A DNA stretch of 64,000 nt from Pseudomonadota bacterium (GTDB taxonomy: Bacteria > Pseudomonadota > Alphaproteobacteria > Rhizobiales > Rhizobiaceae): positions 16,458 to 80,457 of the forward strand of contig JAEYRU010000112.1 in NCBI GenBank assembly GCA_023435335.1, given 5' to 3'. The number at the start of each line of letters is the position of its first letter. The first letter of the stretch is position 1. Shown here piece after piece: positions 29,557 to 40,091 of the stretch. Below the pieces are notes generated by a model, which saw only the letters and a program-made list of their open reading frames with translations, had not been told where the DNA came from and made no database searches. A program made the translations under genes and the position numbers.

Positions 29557-30591
29557 CTATTCCATCTCGGCGCGCACGATAGCCGCGCCGTCGACCATCG
29601 CCTTCATCTTGCCGAACGCGACGTCGCGCGGAAGGTATTTCAGCCCGCAGTCGGGGGCCACGACGAGACGGTCCGCCGAGACGTAGGGAAGCGCGCGGCG
29701 GATGCGGCCGGCGACGATCTCCGGGCTTTCCACCCAATGGTCGGAAAGGTCGAGCACGCCGAGGATGATCTTCTTTTCAGGCAGTTTGGCGAGAACCGAG
29801 CAGTCGAGGTTGGACTGCGCCGTCTCGATGGACACGGACTGTACCGGCGAGTTGGCAAGCTCCGGCAGGAACGAATATCCTTCAGGCCGCTCGTGAATGA
29901 TCGCGGCATAGCCAAAGCAGATGTGCACGGCGGTCTCCCCCCGGATGCCCTCCAGCGCGCGGTTGAGCGCCTTCAGGCCGTAGTCGCGCGCCTTCTGGGG
30001 CCGCGCCTGCATGTAGGGCTCGTCGATCTGCACGATGTCGGCGCCTGCGGCGAAAAGGTCCCTGATCTCCTCGTTGACGGCGGCGGCGTAGTCGAGCGCC
30101 ATCTCCTCTTCGCTGTCGTAGAAATCGTTCTGCGCCTGCTGTGACATCGTGAACGGACCCGGCACCGTCATCTTGATGCGCCGGTCGGTGTTGGCGCGCA
30201 GGAATTGCACGTCGCGCACCTCCACGGCGTGTTTGCGCCTGATCTTGCCGACCACCCTCGGGACCGGGTTTGGATGCCCCGACCGGTCGAGCGCGGTGCC
30301 CGGATTGTCGATGTCTACCCCCTCGAGGGCCGTGGCGAAGCGGTTGGAATAGCTCTCCCGGCGCATCTCGCCGTCGGTGATGATGTCGAGGCCGGCGCGC
30401 TCCTGGTCGCGGATGGCGAGCAGCGTGGCGTCGTCCTGCGCTTGCTCCAGCCATTCCGGCGCTACCCGCCACAATTCGAGTGCGCGCACGCGCGGCGGGA
30501 ACCGCCCCGCCAGCTTCGTCCGGTCGATCAGCCAGTCCGGTTGCGCGTAGGAACCGACCAGCGAGGTCGGAAGCAGTTCGTGATATGGCAT
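29557..30591 (-). CDS. MetE C-terminal-domain-like methyltransferase
   Basis: 344 residues equal to the catalytic half of cobalamin-independent methionine synthase, without the N-terminal folate-binding half. All four zinc-site residues are recognisable: His223 and Cys225 in VHICFGYAA, Glu256 in SIETAQS, Cys315 in APDCGLKYL. Such short proteins are annotated as 5-methyltetrahydropteroyltriglutamate-homocysteine methyltransferases but in several bacteria use other methyl donors or act in methylated-compound catabolism. No partner gene is adjacent. Convergent with the DMT transporter gene. Confidence 0.82.
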   Translation of the reverse strand: MPYHELLPTSLVGSYAQPDWLIDRTKLAGRFPPRVRALELWRVAPEWLEQAQDDATLLAIRDQERAGLDIITDGEMRRESYSNRFATALEGVDIDNPGTALDRSGHPNPVPRVVGKIRRKHAVEVRDVQFLRANTDRRIKMTVPGPFTMSQQAQNDFYDSEEEMALDYAAAVNEEIRDLFAAGADIVQIDEPYMQARPQKARDYGLKALNRALEGIRGETAVHICFGYAAIIHERPEGYSFLPELANSPVQSVSIETAQSNLDCSVLAKLPEKKIILGVLDLSDHWVESPEIVAGRIRRALPYVSADRLVVAPDCGLKYLPRDVAFGKMKAMVDGAAIVRAEME

Positions 30592-30753
30592 CGGCGTCCT
30601 CCCATGTCCGGCACGGCCGGGACATGCAGTAGACGCGCATTTTCGGCGGACAGTCCAGAGGCGCGCGCAAAGTTGCGGGCTACTTGCCCGCTCTGATGCC
30701 CCAGGGAAGGAGGAGCGCGGCCAAGCCGCGCCCCTTGGACATGGCTTTCGCCG

Positions 30754-32352
30754 CTACGCCGTCACGTCGAAACGCAGCGGCTTGGCCGACTGGATCAGCG
30801 GGTTGGCGCGAAGCTCGGTCAGCACGTTCTCCGGGAACGGCTCGTCGAGATAGAGCAGCGCGATCGCGTCTCCGCCCGGCCTGTTCCGGCCCAGCTGGAA
30901 GTTTGCGATGTTGACGCCGGCCTTGCCGCAGATCGTGCCGAGCAGGCCGATGATGCCCGGCGCGTCCGGATTGGTCGTGTAGAGCATGTGCTCGCCCACC
31001 TCGGCGTCGAGATTGATGCCCTTGATCTGGATGAATCGCGGCTTGCCGTCGGAAAAGCAGGTGCCGGCAATCGTGCGGGTGCGCTGGGTCGTCTTGACGG
31101 TGAGCTTGATGTAGCCGTCGAACACCCCCGACTTGTCCCGCTTGACTTCCGAAACGATGATCCCGCGCTCCTTCACCATGATCGGCGCCGACACCATGTT
31201 CACGTCCGCAACCTGCGGACGGATGAGGCCTGCCAGCGCGGCGCTGATGAGGGCGCGCGTGTTCATCGTGGCGGTTGCGCCGTCGAACAGGATTTCCACC
31301 TCCTGGATCGGCTCTTCGGTCACCTGCCCGACGAAGGCGCCAAGCACTTCGGCCAGCTTGACGAAGGGCTTCAGCCGCGGCGCTTCCTCTGCGGTGATCG
31401 ACGGCATGTTGATCGCGTTCGAAACCGCCCCCCTGATCAGGTAGTCCGACATCTGCTCGGCCACCTGCAGGGCGACGTTCTCCTGTGCTTCCGACGTGGC
31501 TGCTCCGAGATGCGGCGTGCAGACCACGTTCTCCATGCCGAAGAACGGGCTCTCCGTCGCCGGCTCGACCTCGAACACGTCGATGCCAGCGCCCGCCACC
31601 TTGCCGTTCTTCAGCGCCGCGATCAGGTCTGCTTCGGCGATCAGCCCGCCGCGGGCGCAATTGATGATGCGCACGCCGTCCTTCATCTTGGCGATGGCAT
31701 CGGCGTTGATGATGTTCCTCGTCTTTTCGGTGAGCGGCGTGTGCAGGGTGATGAAGTCCGCTCGCGAGAACAGCTCGTCGAGTTCCACCTTCTCCACGCC
31801 GAGTTCGCTCGCGCGCCCTTCCGACAGGAAGGGGTCGTAGGCGATCACGTGCATCTTCAGCCCGACGCCGCGCATGGCCACGATCGATCCGATATTGCCG
31901 CAGCCGATGATGCCGAGCGTCTTGCCGGTGATCTCCACGCCCATGAAGCGGTTCTTTTCCCACTTGCCGGCGTGCGTCGATGCGTTCGCTGCCGGCAATT
32001 CGCGCGCCACGGCGAACATCATCGCGACGGCGTGCTCGGCCGTGGTGATCGAGTTGCCGAAGGGCGTGTTCATCACGATGATGCCCTGGCGAGACGCGGC
32101 CGGGATATCCACATTGTCGACGCCGATGCCGGCGCGGCCGATGACCTTCAGGTTGGTGGCCGCCGCGATCAGCTTTTCGGTGACCTTGGTCGCCGAACGG
32201 ATCGCAAGGCCGTCGTAGTTGCCGATGATCGAAAGCAGCTTCTCCTTGTCCTTGCCGAGGTCGGGCATGTAGTCGACGTCGATGCCGTGGACCTGGAAAA
32301 TCTTGACGGCGGTTTCGGAAAGCTTGTCGGAAACGAGAACGCGGGGCGCCAT
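30754..32352 (-). CDS. serA: D-3-phosphoglycerate dehydrogenase SerA
   Basis: First step of serine synthesis, NAD-dependent oxidation of 3-phosphoglycerate. 532 residues, the long three-domain form: NAD-binding motif GIIGCGNIGSIVA (about 148-160), catalytic His in CTPHLGAATSEAQ (about 280), an intervening regulatory domain and a C-terminal ACT domain (GEHMLYTTNPDAPGIIGLLGT) for serine feedback. GAAGGAGG precedes ATG 32352. Second gene after serC (68-base gap), so the two steps are co-transcribed. Confidence 0.97.
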   Translation of the reverse strand: MAPRVLVSDKLSETAVKIFQVHGIDVDYMPDLGKDKEKLLSIIGNYDGLAIRSATKVTEKLIAAATNLKVIGRAGIGVDNVDIPAASRQGIIVMNTPFGNSITTAEHAVAMMFAVARELPAANASTHAGKWEKNRFMGVEITGKTLGIIGCGNIGSIVAMRGVGLKMHVIAYDPFLSEGRASELGVEKVELDELFSRADFITLHTPLTEKTRNIINADAIAKMKDGVRIINCARGGLIAEADLIAALKNGKVAGAGIDVFEVEPATESPFFGMENVVCTPHLGAATSEAQENVALQVAEQMSDYLIRGAVSNAINMPSITAEEAPRLKPFVKLAEVLGAFVGQVTEEPIQEVEILFDGATATMNTRALISAALAGLIRPQVADVNMVSAPIMVKERGIIVSEVKRDKSGVFDGYIKLTVKTTQRTRTIAGTCFSDGKPRFIQIKGINLDAEVGEHMLYTTNPDAPGIIGLLGTICGKAGVNIANFQLGRNRPGGDAIALLYLDEPFPENVLTELRANPLIQSAKPLRFDVTA

Positions 32353-32420
32353 GACGGCCTCCTTCGGAACGTATCTGAAATGGGAATGGGGGCCGCCGGC
32401 ATGCGGCGGCCTGCAGTCGG

Positions 32421-33596
32421 TCAGGCGGCTGCCTTGAGCGACGCCTTCTGCGTCGCGAAGGCCCAGTCGAGCCAGGGCATCAGCTTCTCGAGGTCGGCAG
32501 CTTCCACAGTGGCGCCGGCCCAGATCCGCAGGCCCGGGGGGGCATCGCGATAGTGGCCGATGTCATAAGCGACGCCCTGCTTGTCGAGCAACGACACGAT
32601 GCCCTTGGCGAAATCGGCCTGGGCGTCGGCGGAAAGCGCCGTCACCGCCGGATCGACGATGGACAGGCAGACCGAGGTGTTGGAGCGCGTGGCCGGATCG
32701 GTAGCCAGGTGATCCAGCCAGGCGCTCTTCTGCACGAAGCGGTCGATCGCCGCGAAATTGGCGTCGGCGCGCCCGATGAGGCCGTCGAGCCCGCCGATCG
32801 ACTTCGCCCACTGCAGCGCGTCGATGTAGTCCTCGACGCAGAGCATCGACGGGGTGTTGATCGTCTCGCCCTTGAAGACGCCCTCGATCAGCTTGCCGCC
32901 CGAGGTGAGGCGGAAGATCTTCGGCAGCGGCCAGGCCGGCTTGTAGCTTTCAAGCCGCTCCACCGCGCGCGGGCTGAGGATCAGCACGCCGTGCGCGGCC
33001 TCGCCGCCCAGCACCTTCTGCCAGGAGAAGGTGACCACGTCGAGCTTCGGCCAGTCGAGCCGCTGCGCGAAAGCGGCGCTCGTCGCGTCGCAGATGGTCA
33101 GGCCCTTGCGGTCGGCCGCGATGAAGTCGCCGTTCGCCACGCGCACGCCCGACGTCGTGCCGTTCCAGGTGAACACGACGTCGCGGTCGAAGTCGATGCC
33201 GGCCAGCTCCGGCAATTGGCCATAGGGAGCTTCGATCCTGCGGACGTCGGTCAGCTTCAGCTGCTTGACCACGTCGGTTACCCAGCCGGAGCCGAAAGAT
33301 TCCCATGCGACCATGTCTACGCCGCGCTCGCCGAGCAGCGACCACAGCGCCATCTCGACCGCGCCGGTGTCCGACGCCGGCACGATGCCGATGCGGTAGT
33401 CCGCCGGAACCTGCAGCACTTCGCGGGTGAGGTCGATCGCCTGCTGGAGTTTCGCCTTGCCGATCTTGGCGCGATGCGAGCGCCCGAGCGCGGCATCCTT
33501 CAGCGCGTCCAGGCTCCAGCCGGGACGTTTCGCACAGGGACCTGAGGAGAAATTGGGATTGGCCGGACGCACGTCCGGCATGGGGAGAGTCGTCAT
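32421..33596 (-). CDS. serC: Phosphoserine transaminase SerC
   Basis: Second step of serine synthesis (3-phosphohydroxypyruvate plus glutamate to phosphoserine); also serves pyridoxal phosphate synthesis in many bacteria. 391 residues, the alphaproteobacterial/archaeal-type subfamily. PLP lysine in [18 protein letters not shown] (about 193), the [10 protein letters not shown] segment, and [13 protein letters not shown] nearby. AAGGATAG precedes ATG 33596. First gene of serC-serA. Confidence 0.96.
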   Translation of the reverse strand: MTTLPMPDVRPANPNFSSGPCAKRPGWSLDALKDAALGRSHRAKIGKAKLQQAIDLTREVLQVPADYRIGIVPASDTGAVEMALWSLLGERGVDMVAWESFGSGWVTDVVKQLKLTDVRRIEAPYGQLPELAGIDFDRDVVFTWNGTTSGVRVANGDFIAADRKGLTICDATSAAFAQRLDWPKLDVVTFSWQKVLGGEAAHGVLILSPRAVERLESYKPAWPLPKIFRLTSGGKLIEGVFKGETINTPSMLCVEDYIDALQWAKSIGGLDGLIGRADANFAAIDRFVQKSAWLDHLATDPATRSNTSVCLSIVDPAVTALSADAQADFAKGIVSLLDKQGVAYDIGHYRDAPPGLRIWAGATVEAADLEKLMPWLDWAFATQKASLKAAA

Positions 33597-33728
33597 GTGG
33601 TTCTATCCTTTCAGATAGCACGCCCCTCGTTGGGGAGGGGTGGCCCACGGACGGCGATACAAAAACTCGGGTATCTTGGCAAGCGCTTTGACGCGGTTGC
33701 GGCGCTGCGTCGCTTGGCAAAAGAAGAG

Positions 33729-33749
33729 CGGCGGACACTGTCCGCCGCC
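33729..33749 (-). terminator. Intrinsic terminator after first outer-membrane protein gene
   Basis: GCGGCGGAC and GTCCGCCGC arms around a 3-base loop; on the minus strand the stem is followed by TCTTCTTTT, 32 bases after the stop of the beta-barrel gene at 33781. Confidence 0.7.
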
Positions 33750-33780
33750 CTGAAAGCTGGAAGTGCGCTCGAACCGGGCC

Positions 33781-34575
33781 TTACCAGAGCTCGTAGCGCA
33801 GTCCGAGCCTCACCTCGTGCTGGTGGAAGCCGGAATCGCGCGCTTCCGCGCCGGTCGCGCCGGCCAAGGTCGAGGCCGCGTCGTAGCCGAACATGTTCCC
33901 GCCGGCCACGTTGCGGTACTTGTAGCCGAGGTCGATCTTTAGGTTCTTGTTCACGTCGTATGCCACGCCGGCCATCGCCGCCCAGCTGAAGCGCCAGTTG
34001 GGCATGCCGGGATGGGCGACCGTGATGCCCGGGAAGGTGGGGGTGGTCGTGGCCGCGGTTCCCCAGTTGGCGTAGGTGACGCCGGCGCCGGCGCCGACAT
34101 AGGGCGTGAACTTGGCGAACGTCCCGAGATCGACATATCCGTTGACCATCACCGACCAGGCGTTCATCTCGGCCGTGTCCGTGCAGTCGATGGCGGCCAC
34201 CACGCAGGTAGGGCGGGTCCCGTTGAAGCGCACGTTGAAGTTCTCGGCCGTGAGGTCGGCGCGCACCAGGTCGTTGAAGCGATAGCCGAATCCGGCCCCG
34301 AAGCTGATCTCGTTGGCGAGCGAGCCGGTGGTGTAGTTGGTCTCCACTCCGCCCACTGTGCGGTAGGTGAAGGCGCCGCGCGGGGACGTGGAGAACGAGT
34401 AGCCGATGTCGCCCCGCAGGTACCAGCCGGAGCCGACCTCGACCGGCACGTATTCCGCGATCTCCTCGACGATCGGCGGCTCGTAGAACACGGGCGCGTC
34501 GTAGTCGGCCGCAAGCGCGGATGACGCTGGGGCCGCCAGCATCGCCGAAAGCAGGATCCGGGATTTGATACTCAT
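33781..34575 (-). CDS. Outer-membrane beta-barrel protein, Omp25/RopB-like
   Basis: 264 residues with signal peptide (cleavage after ALA, about residue 22), a short YEPP-containing acidic stretch, then an eight-stranded barrel pattern (GWYLRGDIGYSFS, GAGFGYRFNDLVRADLT, FTPYVGAGAGVTYANW, KIDLGYKYRNVAGG) closing with VRLGLRYELW, whose terminal aromatic residue is the BAM sorting signal. The Omp25/Omp31 family is abundant in rhizobia and Brucella. It has a paralogue immediately upstream at 34771-35646 on the same strand. Confidence 0.88.
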   Translation of the reverse strand: MSIKSRILLSAMLAAPASSALAADYDAPVFYEPPIVEEIAEYVPVEVGSGWYLRGDIGYSFSTSPRGAFTYRTVGGVETNYTTGSLANEISFGAGFGYRFNDLVRADLTAENFNVRFNGTRPTCVVAAIDCTDTAEMNAWSVMVNGYVDLGTFAKFTPYVGAGAGVTYANWGTAATTTPTFPGITVAHPGMPNWRFSWAAMAGVAYDVNKNLKIDLGYKYRNVAGGNMFGYDAASTLAGATGAEARDSGFHQHEVRLGLRYELW

Positions 34576-34645
34576 GGCACGGGCTCTCCGAGATGCGGGG
34601 TCCTGATGGCCGACCGCGATTCGAGAGCATTGTTAACCATGCAGG

Positions 34646-34660
34646 TTAAGCGCCGGTTAA
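34646..34660. promoter_or_regulatory. CtrA-type box upstream of outer-membrane protein gene
   Basis: TTAA-GCGCCGG-TTAA, a perfect match to the TTAA-N7-TTAA core bound by the cell-cycle regulator CtrA, 70-85 bases before the ATG at 34575. A third TTAA lies nine bases away (34633-34636). Function is inferred from consensus only. Confidence 0.5.
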
Positions 34661-34720
34661 GGATGACAAATTCTTAAACTCGGGGCCTTCAGTGGCGACC
34701 TTGTCGCCAAAAAGGGGAAA

Positions 34721-34742
34721 CGCCCGGCGATGTCGCCGGGCG
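34721..34742 (-). terminator. Intrinsic terminator after second outer-membrane protein gene
   Basis: CGCCCGGCGA / TCGCCGGGCG with a 2-base gap; on the minus strand it is followed by TTTCCCCTTTTT. It lies 28 bases downstream of the stop at 34771 and isolates the two paralogous genes from each other. Confidence 0.8.
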
Positions 34743-34770
34743 TCCCACTGCTGGAGAGAAGCTTCGCGGA

Positions 34771-35646
34771 CTACTTGAACGTGTAGTTCACCGGCGCAGG
34801 CTGGTAGTCTACGACCGGCTCGTCGTAGTCGTGGCGCGGCTTGGAGCCGCCGAACTTGTAACGCAAGCCGAGCTTCAGGTCGTGCGACACGAGCTTGTTG
34901 AACACCACCGGGTCGCAGGCAGCACCAGCGCAGCCGAGGGCCGGGTCGTCATTGACCAGCGAACCGGTGCGGGCATTGCCAAGGTTGACGAAGCTGTAGC
35001 CGAGATCGAGCGTCGTGTTCTCGGTCACGTCGAAGCCGAGGCCGGCATGCAGCGCCCAGGCGAAGTTCCACTGGCTGGCCGTGGCCGCGTAGCCGCCGCC
35101 GCCTGCCTGGACGTTGAGGTCGCGGAAGTCGTGGATCGTGTTGCGCGAAACGCCGATGCCCGCGCCCACATAGGGCGTAATCTTCCAGAACTGACCGACG
35201 TCAACATAGGCGTTCGCGAGAAGCAGCCATTCCGTCTTCCGGGCGCGGTAATCGTTGGTGGTGATTGCACCCAGGCCGGGATTGAAGAGCCGGTCGAGAG
35301 CGGTGAAATTGGCTCCGCCCCGGTATTCGACGGTGAGGTCGCCGCGCAGGTACTTGTTGAGTTTGTAGCCTGCGCCGATTCCGAAGATCGGCGCCGAGTT
35401 GAACGAGCCGCGCTGGAGCCACTCATGCGCGATCGCCGCGTCTATTGCCGGATGGCTGATACCATCGACACGCTGGTTGCTCATGCCGATATGGCCGCGG
35501 ATGTACCACGCCCCGATCGCGGGTTTCGGCGGAGGCTCGTAATAGACCGGCGGCGGCGGTTCGTAGAAGTCGGCCGCCATCGCCGGCGCGCCCGCGCCGG
35601 CCAACAATGCTGCCCCTATCAGTATTGGCTTAGCCAATCTCGACAT
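34771..35646 (-). CDS. Outer-membrane beta-barrel protein, paralogue of the 33781 gene
   Basis: 291 residues: signal peptide (cleavage after AMA, about 23), a Pro/Tyr-rich linker (FYEPPPPVYYEPPPKP), then barrel strands such as GAWYIRGHIGMSNQ, GAGYKLNKYLRGDLTVEYRGG, ITPYVGAGIGVSRNT and TTLDLGYSFVNLGN. The last strand HDLKLGLRYKFGG is followed by an extra tail of about 20 residues rich in Asp/Pro/Tyr ending in Phe-Lys, unlike its paralogue. ATG 35646 has AAGGA upstream; earlier in-frame codons are not needed. Confidence 0.85.
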   Translation of the reverse strand: MSRLAKPILIGAALLAGAGAPAMAADFYEPPPPVYYEPPPKPAIGAWYIRGHIGMSNQRVDGISHPAIDAAIAHEWLQRGSFNSAPIFGIGAGYKLNKYLRGDLTVEYRGGANFTALDRLFNPGLGAITTNDYRARKTEWLLLANAYVDVGQFWKITPYVGAGIGVSRNTIHDFRDLNVQAGGGGYAATASQWNFAWALHAGLGFDVTENTTLDLGYSFVNLGNARTGSLVNDDPALGCAGAACDPVVFNKLVSHDLKLGLRYKFGGSKPRHDYDEPVVDYQPAPVNYTFK

Positions 35647-35722
35647 CGCATGCGGTCCTTGCTGTTCCCCGAGCGAAGCGCCGGGATGAATTGCACTCGG
35701 CATGCATATTGTAGGGAATAGG

Positions 35723-35738
35723 TTAAGGGCCGCTTAAC
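35723..35738. promoter_or_regulatory. CtrA-type box upstream of second outer-membrane protein gene
   Basis: TTAA-GGGCCGC-TTAAC, a perfect consensus match, 77-92 bases before ATG 35646. A third TTAACC at 35747-35752 is spaced nine bases from it, so the set 7/9 of TTAA spacings mirrors the other outer-membrane protein promoter. Confidence 0.5.
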
Positions 35739-35787
35739 CCTGTTCCTTAACCACGACGTGCCCACAGGCCCTGCAGCGACAACAAAA

Positions 35788-35809
35788 AGCCCGCCTGGAG
35801 AGGCGGGCT
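35788..35809 (-). terminator. Intrinsic terminator after glmM
   Basis: AGCCCGCCT-GGAG-AGGCGGGCT stem-loop; on the minus strand it ends in a run of T (complement of AAAAA). It is 24 bases after the glmM stop. Confidence 0.85.
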
Positions 35810-35833
35810 CGAATATTGCGGTGGGAGGACCTG

Positions 35834-37186
<1,353 letters not shown>

Positions 37187-37428
37187 GCTTTTCTTAGGCG
37201 TTTCCAAGATTGTCCCTCGTCGCCGTTTTGCCACAATGGGGATAGGCCAGCGCATCACATTATGTGAGGGACTGTTACGAATTCCTGCGGAGCTGAGGGC
37301 AACTGGCAGGGAAATGTGGCGAATGGTTAGCCGCGGTTTAAGCTATGTCAGCATCGAGCGCCTGCGGTGCCCCCTCCGCGCGCCTCAGGCCGGACGCACA
37401 TTGCATCGCGTCCAGGAAACCCGCCGCC

Positions 37429-37941
37429 CTACTCCACGATTGAAAACGGCAGCGAAATCATGCCCGACTTTGCTCCGAAGGCGTCGCGCGTGCGGTACTC
37501 TACAACGTAATCGCCTGCGGGCGCGCCGGTGAGCGTCAACGTCAGGGTCAACATGAACTCGCGGTTCCTGGCCTTGCTCGTCATCACCAGGTGCTGGAAA
37601 TTCTCCTGCCCGCCGACGATCTCGCCAGTCGACGTCTTCAGCAGCAGATCAACATCGAAGCCGAACGAGAAAGTGCCGTCGCCATTCTCCTTCCAGGCGT
37701 AGCCCACCGGCTCCGAGTAAACGAGCAGCGGCTCGGCGGGCTTGAATTGCGCGTTCGCACGTTCCTTGTAGACCCCATAGCCGCTCGCTTCGGTGACGAA
37801 GATGGCGCGCCTGAAGGAAAGTGGCGTCTGCTCCCAGGCCGTGATCACCGCGGCTTCCGCGCGCTCGATGTCTGCCAGACTCTGCGCATTGGCGCCGCCT
37901 ACCAGAAGCAGCGCCAGCATTCCGATTGCGAATCTTTGCAT
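37429..37941 (-). CDS. Secreted protein of unknown function
   Basis: 170 residues with a Sec signal peptide (MQRFAIGMLALLLVGGANA, cleavage about residue 19). The mature part is a helical start (SLADIERAEAAVITAWEQTPLSFR) and a beta-rich body (YAWKENGDGTFSFGFDVDLLL, FMLTLTLTLTGAPAGDYVVEYRTRD) that looks like an immunoglobulin-like periplasmic domain. No cysteines. AAGGGG precedes ATG 37941. I do not recognise the family. The 242 bases between it and glmM hold only a near-consensus TTAA-N7-CTAAC element (37326-37341). Confidence 0.7.
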   Translation of the reverse strand: MQRFAIGMLALLLVGGANAQSLADIERAEAAVITAWEQTPLSFRRAIFVTEASGYGVYKERANAQFKPAEPLLVYSEPVGYAWKENGDGTFSFGFDVDLLLKTSTGEIVGGQENFQHLVMTSKARNREFMLTLTLTLTGAPAGDYVVEYRTRDAFGAKSGMISLPFSIVE

Positions 37942-38027
37942 TGGCCAGCCCCTTTCTGCCGGAAACGTAAGAATAGGCGGCTGTAACCGGCAGCGAAATG
38001 ACCTCGGTCAAGCGCTGATTCGGCGCC

Positions 38028-38966
38028 CTACCTCCGATGGGCGGCGCGATAGGCGCTGGGCGGCGAGCCGTACGCGGCGCTGAAGGCGCGCGTGGCATGC
38101 GCGCCGTCGTTGAACCCCCGCCGCAGCACGATCTCCGTGATCGAGCGGCTGGCAAGACGGGTATCGGACAGATCGCGGCGGATCGCCTCTAGCCGAAGCG
38201 TCCGGATATGCGCCGACAGGGTGGTGCCGGTCGCGGCAAACAGCATGTGCAGGTAGCGCGGCGTGATGCCGAACGTGGCAGCGATGCGCGACGGCGTGAG
38301 CTGCGGATCCTCGAAATGCGTGTGCACGTACCCGAGGATGCGGGCCAGCAGTCCGTCCGGCGCTTCCGCTGCTTCGGCGGGGTCGAGCAGCCGCGCCACC
38401 AGGTCGATGACGACGTCGGCGGCAAGCGCGGCATGGCCGGCCGGCATGTTGCCGCCGATCCTGGCCAGCGCCTGCAGATGACCGGCCGCCAAAGCCCCCA
38501 GCCCGGCCCGCGCGTCGAGCAGCACGGCGCCGCGCGGTTCCGGGCCGGTGACCGCCCGCTCCAGGCGCTCGCGCGGGACCAGCAGCGTCACCTTGTGCAG
38601 CGGATCGACAATCTCGAAGCGGATCGGCCGCGCGCCGTCCCACAGCAGCAGGTCGCCGGGGCGCAGGTCGAGCGCGACGTCGTCCTGCCGCACGCGCTCG
38701 CGTCCGGCGAGCACTAGGAGCAGTCCGAGGTGTTCTCCTTCGGTCTGCCGCAATTCGCGGCTGTCGCGCCAGCCCGAAAGCCGGTCGCTGCGGCATTCGA
38801 TCACCGAGCAGCCGGCCAGCGGATGCCAGTCGAGGCTGCAGTCATGGGCCGCGCGGTCGTCGAGGCTCAGCGCCCAGGGCAGGTGAACGTCGCTGAGGAC
38901 GGCACGGGTGGCCTGCGCGCGCAGGCGGGGTGGCAGGTCGGCAGACCTCCAGGTGCCCGCATTCAT
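38028..38966 (-). CDS. AraC family transcriptional regulator
   Basis: 312 residues. N-terminal cupin-like ligand domain of the AraC_binding_2 kind (LRPGDLLLWDGARPIRFE), C-terminal double HTH (LTPSRIAATFGITPRYLHMLFAATGTTLSAHIRTLRLEA, then RSITEIVLRRGFNDGAHATRAFSAAYGSPPSAYR). Start ATG 38966 has GGGAGGA upstream. Divergent from an alpha/beta hydrolase gene (159 bases apart), its most likely target. Confidence 0.88.
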   Translation of the reverse strand: MNAGTWRSADLPPRLRAQATRAVLSDVHLPWALSLDDRAAHDCSLDWHPLAGCSVIECRSDRLSGWRDSRELRQTEGEHLGLLLVLAGRERVRQDDVALDLRPGDLLLWDGARPIRFEIVDPLHKVTLLVPRERLERAVTGPEPRGAVLLDARAGLGALAAGHLQALARIGGNMPAGHAALAADVVIDLVARLLDPAEAAEAPDGLLARILGYVHTHFEDPQLTPSRIAATFGITPRYLHMLFAATGTTLSAHIRTLRLEAIRRDLSDTRLASRSITEIVLRRGFNDGAHATRAFSAAYGSPPSAYRAAHRR

Positions 38967-39125
38967 GGCTTCCTCCCCTGGCTCGGCCCATAGGGCGCGG
39001 CGCTCCATGCAAATTATCGCAACTTCCCTTCCCTGTCGAACAAGCCGCCTTCCCTGCCGTGCAAGCCCCGCCCACGGGTCGGTTCTAGGCTCCGCTCATC
39101 GATCACGTCGAACGGAGGAGTGACA

Positions 39126-40019
39126 ATGCGACGGGATATCGAGTTCAGGACCGAGGACGGCGTGACATTGCGGGGCTGGCACTATCCCGCGCAAGGGGTG
39201 CAGGGGCCTGCCCCCACCGTCATCATGGCGCACGGATTCTCCGCCACGCGGGAGATCTTCCTAGACTCTTTCGCCGAGGTTTTCTCGGCCGCGGGGCTGG
39301 GGGTCATCGTCTACGACCACCGCAACCTCGGCGCCAGCGACGGCACCCCGCGCAACCACATCGACCCGTGGGCGCAGATCAACGGCTATCGCGATGCGAT
39401 CACCTGGGCGCAGACGCTGCCGGACGTCGATGCCGGCCGCATCGGCGTGTGGGGGTCCAGCTATTCGGGTGGGCATGTGCTGGTGGTTGCCGCGCTCGAC
39501 CGGCGCGTCAAATGCGTCGTCTCGCAGGTGCCGCTGACCTGGGGCTATGAGTCCGCTCGTCGCCTGATCCGCGGTGACATGTGGGCGGGCCTGCGCGCCG
39601 CCTTCGATGGCGACCGCGCGGCCCGAGCCCGCGGCGAGGCCGGGGCCACGATGCCGGTGACGGCCCCGGAGGGCCAGCCCTGCGCCCTGCCGACGGCCGA
39701 CACCTACGAGTTCTTCACCCGCTTTCAGCAGGAGCACGCGACCAGCTGGCAGAACGAGGTGACCCTGCATTCCATCGAGCTGTTCACGGAATATGAGCCG
39801 GCCGACTACATCGCCCGCATTGCGCCCACGCCCTTGATGGTCGTGGTGGCCTCGGGCGACCACCTCACGCCCTTCGACATGACCGCCCGCGCCTATGAGA
39901 AGGCGCTTGAGCCGAAGAAACTCGTGATACTGCCGGGCGGCCACTTCGAGGCGTATACGGGGGAGCCCTTCAAGATCTCCTCCGCCGCGCAGACAGATTG
40001 GTTCAAGCGCCACCTGTGA
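39126..40019 (+). CDS. Alpha/beta hydrolase
   Basis: 297 residues, no signal peptide, so cytosolic. Oxyanion strand MAHGFSATRE (35-44), nucleophile elbow GVWGSSYSGGH with Ser112 likely catalytic, Asp in VVASGDHLTPFD and His in LPGGHFEAYTGEPF complete the triad. Resembles the dienelactone hydrolase / X-Pro dipeptidyl-peptidase-like esterases. GGAGGAG ends six bases before ATG 39126; a GTG two codons earlier is less likely. Paired with a divergent AraC regulator, suggesting induction by its substrate or a related compound. Confidence 0.85.
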   Translation: MRRDIEFRTEDGVTLRGWHYPAQGVQGPAPTVIMAHGFSATREIFLDSFAEVFSAAGLGVIVYDHRNLGASDGTPRNHIDPWAQINGYRDAITWAQTLPDVDAGRIGVWGSSYSGGHVLVVAALDRRVKCVVSQVPLTWGYESARRLIRGDMWAGLRAAFDGDRAARARGEAGATMPVTAPEGQPCALPTADTYEFFTRFQQEHATSWQNEVTLHSIELFTEYEPADYIARIAPTPLMVVVASGDHLTPFDMTARAYEKALEPKKLVILPGGHFEAYTGEPFKISSAAQTDWFKRHL

Positions 40020-40038
40020 CAGTTGCCGCCCGCAAGAC

Positions 40039-40072
40039 GAAAACGCCGCGGAGTCTCCTCCGCGGCGTTTTC
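40039..40072. terminator. Strong bidirectional terminator
   Basis: Perfect 15-base inverted repeat (GAAAACGCCGCGGAG / CTCCGCGGCGTTTTC) with a TCTC loop between the converging hydrolase and ftsH genes. The A4 and T4 ends lie in the stem so it can act both ways. Confidence 0.85.
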
Positions 40073-40091
40073 ACTCGATGCGTCTGCTTTC

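Noticed and set aside
37326..37341. CtrA box upstream of glmM
   Set aside because: Only TTAA-N7-CTAAC on the minus strand, about 140 bases from the start; too weak alone to list as a site.
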